This document shows positions 6,654-12,796 of a stretch of DNA of 15,497 nt, in pieces. The stretch covers positions 1 through 15,497 of the forward strand of contig JBNGDP010000092.1 of NCBI GenBank assembly GCA_049975345.1, given 5' to 3'. A program made the translations under genes and the position numbers. Position 1 is the stretch's first letter. Each line of letters starts with the position of its first letter. This stretch comes from Oceanipulchritudo sp049975345. Lineage in GTDB: Bacteria > Verrucomicrobiota > Verrucomicrobiia > Opitutales > Oceanipulchritudinaceae. The notes beneath the pieces were generated by a model that was not told the origin of the DNA, did no database searches, and worked only from the letters and a program-made list of their open reading frames with translations.

Positions 6654-8609
6654 TCATCCGTTCCCGAGGGACTCCAGTACCGCGGCGGTGTGCTCCCACT
6701 TTTCCATCCGGTCCGCGAGCAGGGCCTTCCAGGTCTCGTATTCCCGCACTTCCGCGGCGGTCGCTTCGCCCCTCTCAAAAAAGGCCTTGTCCGCCATCGC
6801 GGACTCGCGCGAGGAGATTTGTTCTTCCAGCCGGGAAATTTCCTTTTCCAGTTCGCTGAGCGATTTTCTCAGCGGTGCGAGGGCCGCCTGATGCCGCGCC
6901 TGCCGGCGGCGGCGCTCCCTGGGATTTTCGGACAAGGGGCGAGCGAGGGACGAGGGACCTTCACAATGACCCGTCCCTGGTCCCTGGTCCCTGGTCCCTC
7001 GTCCCTGGTCCAACTTCCACAGATAATCCTCGAGGTTGCCGGGGAAGATGCGGACGGAGCCCGGTTGGATTTCCAGGATCTTGTTGACCACCGGGTTGAG
7101 GAAGTGCCGGTCGTGGGAAACGACGAAGGTTGTGCCCGGAAAGGCGAGGAGGGCTTCCTGGAGGACGGCCTTGCTGGCCATGTCGAGGTGGTTGGTCGGC
7201 TCGTCGAGAATGAGGAAATTGGCCGGGCAAAGCAGGAGGCGGGCGAGCGCGAGGCGGTTCTTTTCCCCGCCGGAAAGGACCTCGACCGGTTTCTCCATGT
7301 CGTCGCCGGAAAACAGGAAGGCGCCCAGCACGGAGCGGATATGGGTCTCCGTTCCCCGGACGGGTGGGGCTGAAGCGGCCTTGTAGACGCTTTGTCCCGG
7401 ATCCAACTCCATGCTCTGGTCCTGGGCGAAATAGCCGATGTCGATCTGGTAGCCTGGGCTCACCAATCCGGCATCGGCCCCTTCACGGCAGGCGAGGATG
7501 CGGGCCAGGGTCGATTTTCCAGCCCCGTTGAGGCCGACCACGCCGATCCGGTCGCCCTTTTCAATGGTCAGGGAGAAATTCCTGAACACGGGAATGTTCC
7601 CGTAAGCTTTGTTCATTTGCTCCACCTTCATGACGGTGTGCCCGCCCTTGCGGGAAAGGGGGAATGTGAAATGGATGGTGTGATCCCCGTCCTCGGTCTC
7701 GATCCGGTCGATCTTCTCCAGTTGCTTGATCCGGCTCTGCACCTGCCTGGCCTTGGTGGCCTTGTAGCGGAAGCGTTCAATGAAGCGTTCGGTCTGGGCG
7801 ATTTTCCGGTCCTGGCTCTTTTTCGCCTTTTCCAATTGCTCCATCCGCTCCCCCCGCTGCTCCAGGAAGGAGGTGTAATTTCCCGTATAGGGAACCAGGC
7901 GGCCGTTCTCGATCGAGAGGATGGAGGTGCACAGCTGATCAAGCAGGGCTCGATCGTGGGAAATGAGCAGGACGGCCCCGGGATAGGACTTGAGAAACCC
8001 CTCCATCCAGCGAAGGGAATCGAGGTCCAGGTGGTTGGTGGGCTCATCCATCATGAGAAGGTCCGGCTCCTCGAGAAGAAGACGGGCAAGGGCGATGCGC
8101 ATCTGCCAGCCTCCTGAAAATTCCCCGCAGGCACGTTCGAGGTCCGGTTCACGGAATCCCAGTCCGAAAAGAATCCGTTCCGCCTTGGAGCGGAGCTTGT
8201 GTGCCTCGAGGTCCTCCAGCAACGAAGTGTAATGACCAAAGCGTTCCAGACACTCGGTATAATCCGGGGAGTCCGGGGAGAGCTTTTGCAGTTCCTGTTC
8301 GGTCTGTTGCAGGTGCTTGCGGAGAGACTGCACATCGCTTGCCGCGGCCTCCGTCTCCTCAATCACGCTCCGGTCCTGCAGGACGATTCCCTCCTGCGGG
8401 AGGTAACCGAAACAGACGTCATTGCGCCGCTCGATTTCCACCCGGTCCGCTTCGGTCTGCCCGTTGATGATCCGCAGGAGGGTGGTTTTTCCGCTTCCGT
8501 TCGGTCCGACGAGGCCGGTACGCACTCCGGGTTGGAGCACAAAGCCGGTGTCACGAAAGATCGTTTTCGGGCCGTAGGCCAGTTCCAGGCTGTTCACGGT
8601 AAGCAGCAT
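6654..8609 (-). CDS. ABC-F family ATPase (Uup/YdiF-like)
   Basis: A 651-residue soluble protein with two ABC domains and no membrane segments, the hallmark of ABC-F factors that act on ribosomes. Domain 1 has Walker A GPNGSGKT (35-42), signature FSGGWQMR (164-171) and Walker B LLMMDEP. Domain 2 has Walker A GLNGAGKS (359-366), signature LSGGEKNR (445-452) and Walker B FLILDEP (465-471). The basic interdomain linker (about 246-305, FIERFRYKATKARQVQSRIK) is the P-site tRNA interaction motif region. A C-terminal coiled coil at about 575-645 resembles that of Uup-type members. Residues about 534-560 (QGRGTRDQGPGTGHCEG...) come from a heptanucleotide repeat array and look like a recent insertion just before the coiled coil. 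A GGGA element about eight bases upstream supports the ATG at 8609. It is transcribed convergently to proX and divergently from the SDR gene. Confidence 0.93.
   Translation of the reverse strand: MLLTVNSLELAYGPKTIFRDTGFVLQPGVRTGLVGPNGSGKTTLLRIINGQTEADRVEIERRNDVCFGYLPQEGIVLQDRSVIEETEAAASDVQSLRKHLQQTEQELQKLSPDSPDYTECLERFGHYTSLLEDLEAHKLRSKAERILFGLGFREPDLERACGEFSGGWQMRIALARLLLEEPDLLMMDEPTNHLDLDSLRWMEGFLKSYPGAVLLISHDRALLDQLCTSILSIENGRLVPYTGNYTSFLEQRGERMEQLEKAKKSQDRKIAQTERFIERFRYKATKARQVQSRIKQLEKIDRIETEDGDHTIHFTFPLSRKGGHTVMKVEQMNKAYGNIPVFRNFSLTIEKGDRIGVVGLNGAGKSTLARILACREGADAGLVSPGYQIDIGYFAQDQSMELDPGQSVYKAASAPPVRGTETHIRSVLGAFLFSGDDMEKPVEVLSGGEKNRLALARLLLCPANFLILDEPTNHLDMASKAVLQEALLAFPGTTFVVSHDRHFLNPVVNKILEIQPGSVRIFPGNLEDYLWKLDQGRGTRDQGPGTGHCEGPSSLARPLSENPRERRRRQARHQAALAPLRKSLSELEKEISRLEEQISSRESAMADKAFFERGEATAAEVREYETWKALLADRMEKWEHTAAVLESLGNG
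6946..7011. repeat. Second heptanucleotide array with inverted repeat, inside the ABC-F gene
   Basis: Five copies of GTCCCTG (one as GTCCCTC) run from 6973 to 7007, with a partial unit to 7011. AGGGACGAGGGACC (6946-6959) is the exact reverse complement of 6993-7006, so the region can form a 14-bp hairpin. On the coding (minus) strand the units encode a T-R-D-Q-G-P-G cycle, and the insertion keeps the ABC-F frame open. Confidence 0.93.
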
Positions 8610-8686
8610 TCATTTTCCCGGCTGGAATGATTTCATCCCTCATTTTAGCCATTCCTCCGCGATTTCAACCAAAACGACACCTCGGA

Positions 8687-8716
8687 TTGGCGAAACCGGG
8701 GGGGACCGTTTATCTT
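8687..8716 (+). promoter_or_regulatory. Possible promoter for the SDR-MFS-DUF1295-methyltransferase cluster
   Basis: TTGGCG (8687-8692) and TATCTT (8711-8716) are separated by 18 bp, each matching four of six consensus positions. The start codon follows five bases after the -10-like box, and no Shine-Dalgarno is visible, so a transcript from here would be nearly leaderless. The evidence is weak, and it assumes a sigma-70-like promoter. Confidence 0.25.
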
Positions 8717-8721
8717 CGTGG

Positions 8722-9483
8722 ATGCGTTTTGCAGACGGAAAGAACCGTGTCCTGATTGGAGGGATTACGGGGGGTATTGGTTCGGCCCTGGCAACGCTCC
8801 TCGCGGCGGAGGGTTGTGTGGTGGGCGGATTTGCGCGATCTTCCAAGGGGGCTGAAGCCCTGGTGGAAACCATTTCCCAATTGGATTTTCACGAGGCCGA
8901 TGCCGGGGATTCCGCGGCCGTGGAGAAGGCCGTTTCCGCCTTTGCGGAGAAACACGGGGGCCTTGACGCCTATGTCCACGCGGTGGGCAACGTCTTCCTG
9001 AAGCCGCTTCACCTGATGTCCGACGAGGAGTGGGACAGGGTGGTGCACCTGAATCTTGACTCCGCCTTTTACGCGGCGCGGGCCGCGGTCAAGGTGATGC
9101 GCCGGCAAAAGGGCGGCTGCCTGCTCTTTTTCAGTTCCGTTGCCGCGCAAGCCGGGCTTTCCAACCATGAGGCCATTGCGGCCTCAAAGGGCGGGGTGGT
9201 CGGTCTGGTGCGTTCCATCGCCGCCACCTATGCGGGGAATGGAATCCGCGCCAACGCCATCGCCCCGGGGCTTGTCGAAACCCCGGCGACCGCCCCGTTG
9301 ACCTCCAGTGAACAGGCGCTCCGGATATCCGAGAAGATGCACCCGCTGGGCAGGATCGGCACGTCCGCGGAGGTGGCTTCCCTTGCCGCTTGGTTGTTGT
9401 CCAATGAGGCCTCCTGGATGACCGGACAGGTCCTTTCCCTGGACGGGGGAATGTCCTCGATTGTTCCCAAACCTCGCGTTTAA
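8722..9483 (+). CDS. Atypical short-chain dehydrogenase/reductase (SDR) lacking the YxxxK tyrosine
   Basis: A 253-residue single-domain Rossmann protein of classical SDR length. The nucleotide-binding turn is GGITGGIG (13-20). The usual NNAG motif is replaced by HAVGN (86-90), the helix-4 asparagine is present (N111), and the catalytic serine region reads FFSSVAA (136-142). The active-site YxxxK reads I152-A-A-S-K156, so the catalytic tyrosine is Ile while the lysine is kept. The C-terminus has the standard ANAIAPGLVETP and SWMTGQVLSLDGGMS segments. It may be a non-canonical reductase using another proton donor, or a binding protein. It is the first gene of a plus-strand cluster; the transporter gene follows after 9 bp. 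The start has no clear Shine-Dalgarno, but the Rossmann strand begins eight residues in, so a much later start is unlikely. Confidence 0.88.
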   Translation: MRFADGKNRVLIGGITGGIGSALATLLAAEGCVVGGFARSSKGAEALVETISQLDFHEADAGDSAAVEKAVSAFAEKHGGLDAYVHAVGNVFLKPLHLMSDEEWDRVVHLNLDSAFYAARAAVKVMRRQKGGCLLFFSSVAAQAGLSNHEAIAASKGGVVGLVRSIAATYAGNGIRANAIAPGLVETPATAPLTSSEQALRISEKMHPLGRIGTSAEVASLAAWLLSNEASWMTGQVLSLDGGMSSIVPKPRV

Positions 9484-9492
9484 CTTGGGACC

Positions 9493-10875
9493 ATGCCCCT
9501 ACGGAAGCGCACCAAGGCCGGTTACGGAGCGGCCGAACTGGGACTCGCCGGTGGCGAACTCCTCCTGCAGTTGTACCTGCTGGAGTTCTACATCCGGGGG
9601 GCCGGCCTGAAGCCAGTGCTGGCCGGGCTGGCCATCGCCGTGGCGGTCCTCTGGGACGCCCTGACCGATCCGCTGATGGGAGGGATTGTCGACCGGACCC
9701 GCACCCGCCACGGACGCTTCGCCCCGTATTTCCTTTTGGGCGGGCTGGGGTTCGGTTTCGGCCTCATGGCCCTCTTCAACCCGCCCGTTGGAACCGGGCA
9801 GTTCGCGCTCTTCCTGTATTTGCTTTTCAGCTACCTTTTCGTCAACACCGGCCTGACCATCATCGGGGTGCCGCACATTGCCATGGGGGGCGTGCTTTCA
9901 CCCGACACCCACGAGCGGACCGAACTGTATGGCTGGCGCCTCGTCTTCGGGACCGTGGGCCTCTTTGCCGGGATTCTTTCACCGCTGCTGGCCGCCTCCC
10001 TTCTGTCCGGTGATGTCGAAACGCCGGCCGGATTGGCCGGCAGCCGCGGGTGGGGGAGTGTCCTGATGGGCGCGGTGGTCCTGATCACGGCGGGAATCAC
10101 GCTTCTGGCCACCTATCACCGGTCGAAATCCCTTCCTGTTCCGGAGGGGACCTTCCACTGGCGGGATTTCGGAATCAACCTCGGGCGCATCCTCGGCAAC
10201 CGGGTCTTTATTCCCTTTTTTGCCGCTTTCATCCTTGTGGCGATGGGGCGGACCCTGAATTCGACCCTGGCCCTTCCCTACTACAAGGACAGCCTCAACC
10301 TGTCGGAGGCGCAAGTGCAGGGTCCCATTCTCAGCGTCTTCACCCTGTGCATCGTCCTTTCCGTTCCCTTGTGGGTCTGGACCGGTCGGCGGTTTGGGAA
10401 AAAGTGGCCCGCCTTCGGTGGAATGCTGACCCTCGGGACGATGACCATGGTCGCGTATCCCCTCTTTCCGGAAGGTTCGGTGGGAGGGCCGATCATTGCG
10501 GCCATCATCGGCGGCTTCGCGGTCGGGGCGATCATCCTTGTGGAGTCCCTGCTCACCGATATTGCGGATGAGGATTTTGTCCGCAACCGGGAGGACCGCG
10601 AGGGGATCTACTTCGGTTTCTGGCGGATGGGGCAGAAGCTGGCCCGTTCCATCACCATCGGCCTGACAGGCCTTCTTCTGGGCCTGATCGGCTACGAGGA
10701 ATCCCTCGCGGAGCAGTCCCATGCCACCGACCGGGCCCTGGCCTGGCTTTTTGGCCTCGGCGTTGGCGGCTTGTTTTTTGCCGGAAGTTTTGTTTTTCTT
10801 TGGACCCCCATTAACCGGGAAAAACAGGAATGGATCCAAAAGGAGAAAGAAAGAATTTGGTTATCGGGAACATAA
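9493..10875 (+). CDS. MFS transporter of the GPH/MelB (MFS_2) family, non-sugar substrate likely
   Basis: A 460-residue inner-membrane protein with about 12 hydrophobic helices. The GPH-family signature is clear: WDALTDPLMGG (54-64) in helix II, then DRTRTRHGRFAPY (67-79), and later REDREGIYFGFWRMGQKLAR. D55 and D59 match the cation-binding aspartates of MelB, so cation coupling is plausible. The positions of the two MelB sugar-binding aspartates (D19 and D124) appear as A19 and about G125, arguing against a glycoside substrate. The neighbours are lipid-type enzymes, and the animal lysolipid transporter Mfsd2a has the same fold. A lipid or lysolipid substrate is therefore inferred, not shown. 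It starts 9 bp after the SDR stop; GGGA lies just upstream. Confidence 0.85.
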   Translation: MPLRKRTKAGYGAAELGLAGGELLLQLYLLEFYIRGAGLKPVLAGLAIAVAVLWDALTDPLMGGIVDRTRTRHGRFAPYFLLGGLGFGFGLMALFNPPVGTGQFALFLYLLFSYLFVNTGLTIIGVPHIAMGGVLSPDTHERTELYGWRLVFGTVGLFAGILSPLLAASLLSGDVETPAGLAGSRGWGSVLMGAVVLITAGITLLATYHRSKSLPVPEGTFHWRDFGINLGRILGNRVFIPFFAAFILVAMGRTLNSTLALPYYKDSLNLSEAQVQGPILSVFTLCIVLSVPLWVWTGRRFGKKWPAFGGMLTLGTMTMVAYPLFPEGSVGGPIIAAIIGGFAVGAIILVESLLTDIADEDFVRNREDREGIYFGFWRMGQKLARSITIGLTGLLLGLIGYEESLAEQSHATDRALAWLFGLGVGGLFFAGSFVFLWTPINREKQEWIQKEKERIWLSGT

Positions 10876-10876
10876 T

Positions 10877-10890
10877 CGGGAACGTTCCCG
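10877..10890. promoter_or_regulatory. Perfect 14-bp palindrome between the MFS and DUF1295 genes
   Basis: CGGGAACGTTCCCG is a perfect palindrome. Its left half is part of a second copy of ATCGGGAAC; the first copy is at 10863-10871 and the second at 10875-10883. Four T residues follow at 10891-10894. It may be an operator for a dimeric regulator, or a small cruciform. With no loop bases it is a poor terminator. Confidence 0.4.
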
Positions 10891-10905
10891 TTTTGGAGGT
10901 GAGGA

Positions 10906-11721
10906 ATGAGCCTTGGTTTTGAAATTCTCTCCGGCTGGCTGCTGGTTGCGGTCGTGTTCTTCCTACTCTGGCGGGTGGCCGTTGTGCAGCGCAATGCCGG
11001 CTGGGTGGATGTTGGCTGGAGCTTCACCCTTGTCCTGCTGGTGGGCTGGTACGCCCTGTGGACGGAGGGGGTGCCGTGGCGGCGCGGCTTTTATCTGGTA
11101 CTGGCCGGGTTCTGGGGCCTGCGTCTGGCCTGGCATATTCTTCACCGGTTGCTCCGGGAGGAATACGAGGATCCGCGATACCGGGAACTGCGCCGGCACT
11201 GGGGAATGTCGGCCGACGGAAAATTCTTTTTCTTCTACCAGGCGCAGGGGTTGGCGAACCTTTTGCTGACCGCGCCGATCCTGCTCCTGATGCACAACCC
11301 GCGTACCGGCCTGCACCTGTTTGATGTTCTGGGCGCCCTGCTCATGGCCGGGGCTGTTGCCGGGGAAACGGTCGCGGACCGCCAGCTTGAACGCTGGAAG
11401 GCGGACCCACGGAACACGGGCAAGACCTGCCGGCAGGGGCTCTGGGCCGTTTCGCGGCATCCAAACTATTTCTTCGAGTGGCTGCATTGGATGGGCTACC
11501 CCGTTCTCGGGTTGGCCCTGCTGGGTACGCCATTGGCGGCCTGGTGGCCGTTGACCCTGCTGGGACCGGCCGTCATGCTGGTTCTGCTTCTGCAGTTCAC
11601 CGGCATTCCGTACACGGAAAAGCAGGCCCTCCGCAGCCGCGGCGAGGATTACCGGAAATACCAGCGGGAAGTCTCGAAGTTCTTTCCCTGGTTTGTGAAG
11701 AATGGAGGAAAGCAAGCATGA
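10906..11721 (+). CDS. DUF1295 / steroid-5-alpha-reductase-like membrane protein
   Basis: A 271-residue polytopic membrane protein with hydrophobic helices at about 8-28, 38-52, 62-78, 114-130, 138-153 and 195-232. It carries the DUF1295 pattern: NAGWVDVGW (30-38) near the start, AVSRHPNYFFEW (181-192), and the C-terminal TGIPYTEKQALRSRGEDYRK (232-251) followed by FFPWF. The Arg-His-Pro-Asn-Tyr and Ser-Arg-Gly-x-x-Tyr elements are shared with steroid 5-alpha-reductases and isoprenylcysteine methyltransferases, which bind a cofactor there. The likely role is reduction or modification of a lipid-chain double bond in the membrane, but the substrate is unknown. A very strong Shine-Dalgarno (GGAGGTGAGG) precedes the ATG. 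The stop overlaps the methyltransferase start as ATGA, so the two proteins are probably made together. Confidence 0.85.
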   Translation: MSLGFEILSGWLLVAVVFFLLWRVAVVQRNAGWVDVGWSFTLVLLVGWYALWTEGVPWRRGFYLVLAGFWGLRLAWHILHRLLREEYEDPRYRELRRHWGMSADGKFFFFYQAQGLANLLLTAPILLLMHNPRTGLHLFDVLGALLMAGAVAGETVADRQLERWKADPRNTGKTCRQGLWAVSRHPNYFFEWLHWMGYPVLGLALLGTPLAAWWPLTLLGPAVMLVLLLQFTGIPYTEKQALRSRGEDYRKYQREVSKFFPWFVKNGGKQA

Positions 11722-12746
11722 ACCTGATTCAACTGGCCGAACAGCGTCGTCTTCCGGATTTCCTGATCCGCATCGGGATCCGTCGCCTGCTGGCGCAACG
11801 TCTGCGCCGGGAGCGGCGCATCGGGAAGGAATCGAGCATCGACGCCTTTGTCGCCGCATTGAAGCGCAGTCCGATCGCGGTGCAGACGGACAAGGCCAAT
11901 GAGCAGCACTACGAGCTGCCGACGGAATACTTCCTCAAGGTGCTGGGCCCGCGCCTCAAGTACAGTTGCGGATGGTGGTCGGAAGAGGCCGGCACCCTGG
12001 AAGCAAGCGAGGAGGCCATGCTCCGCCTGACCTGCGAGCGGGCCGAGTTGGAGGATGGCCAGCGCATCCTTGAGCTGGGATGCGGTTGGGGCAGCCTGAC
12101 ACTCTGGATGGCCCGGGAGTACCCCGCCTCCAGCATCCTTGCCGTCTCCAATTCCCGGACCCAGCGCGAGCACATTCTCGACCGGGCCCGGCAGCATGGA
12201 CTGGGAAATGTAGAGGTCGTGACCGCCGACATGAACACCTTCAAACCGGAGGGGCAGTTCGACCGTGTTGTCTCGGTGGAAATGTTCGAGCACATGAAGA
12301 ATTACGACCGCCTGCTGGCCAACATCAGCTCCTGGCTGTTCCCCGAGGGGAAACTGTTTGTCCACATTTTCACGAACCGGCATTACGCCTACCATTTCGA
12401 CGACTCGGGCAAAGCCGATGACTGGATGGCGAATTATTTCTTCACCGGCGGGACGATGCCCAGTGACGATCTTCTTCTCCGCTTCCAGAACAAGCTGCGC
12501 ATCGAACGGCACTGGCGGGTCAACGGGATCCATTACAGCAGGACCCTGGAGGCATGGCTTCGCAAACAGGACGCGTGCGAGCAGGAACTCCAGCCGCTCT
12601 TTGAGCAGACCTACGGAAGCCCGGAGGCGGCCCGGCTCTGGATCCAGCGCTGGCGCATCTTCTACCTGGCCTGCAGCGAGCTCTTCCGCTACCGAAAGGG
12701 CCGGGAATGGATGGTTTCGCACTATCTTTTCCGAAAACCGGATTGA
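11718..12746 (+). CDS. Cfa-like SAM-dependent methyltransferase (cyclopropane-fatty-acid synthase family)
   Basis: A 342-residue methyltransferase. The SAM motif is LELGCGWGSLTLW (118-130), followed by AVSNSRTQREHI (142-153). Residues matching the bicarbonate site of E. coli Cfa appear kept: C84 in KYSCGWW, E191 in MFEHMKNY, H216 in LFVHIF and Y273 in GIHYSRTLEAW. C319 in FYLACSELFRYRKGREW matches the late cysteine region. The HYAYHF...DDWMANYFFTGGTMPS stretch (222-249) resembles the coclaurine-N-methyltransferase-like branch of the family, so it could methylate an acyl double bond or a different acceptor. It lacks part of the N-terminus of E. coli Cfa (382 residues). I chose the ATG at 11718 because GGAGGAA lies seven bases before it and it overlaps the DUF1295 stop (ATGA). 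The frame is open further upstream, but that part is the shadow of DUF1295. Confidence 0.9.
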   Translation: MNLIQLAEQRRLPDFLIRIGIRRLLAQRLRRERRIGKESSIDAFVAALKRSPIAVQTDKANEQHYELPTEYFLKVLGPRLKYSCGWWSEEAGTLEASEEAMLRLTCERAELEDGQRILELGCGWGSLTLWMAREYPASSILAVSNSRTQREHILDRARQHGLGNVEVVTADMNTFKPEGQFDRVVSVEMFEHMKNYDRLLANISSWLFPEGKLFVHIFTNRHYAYHFDDSGKADDWMANYFFTGGTMPSDDLLLRFQNKLRIERHWRVNGIHYSRTLEAWLRKQDACEQELQPLFEQTYGSPEAARLWIQRWRIFYLACSELFRYRKGREWMVSHYLFRKPD

Positions 12747-12765
12747 AATCCCCCGGGGATTCCCC
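12747..12765 (+). repeat. Short GC-rich inverted repeat after the methyltransferase gene
   Basis: AATCCCC (12747-12753) and GGGGATT (12755-12761) flank a single C directly after the stop codon; an overlapping GGGG-ATT-CCCC pairing (12755-12765) is also possible. It may slow or end transcription between the lipid cluster and the receptor gene. There is no T-tract, so the terminator role is doubtful. Confidence 0.3.
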
Positions 12766-12796
12766 ACTGTTCCGGTTTTCCTGAAATAAAAACTGC

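Noticed and set aside
9979..10839. Open frame of 286 residues on the minus strand
   Set aside because: It is antisense to the MFS transporter; polar low-complexity product, no motif.
10877..10894. Intrinsic terminator after the MFS gene
   Set aside because: The palindrome has no loop and only four Ts follow; the strong Shine-Dalgarno and close spacing of the next gene favour read-through.
11478..11717. Upstream extension of the methyltransferase frame
   Set aside because: It is the out-of-frame shadow of DUF1295. The ATG at 11718 has a strong Shine-Dalgarno and an ATGA overlap.
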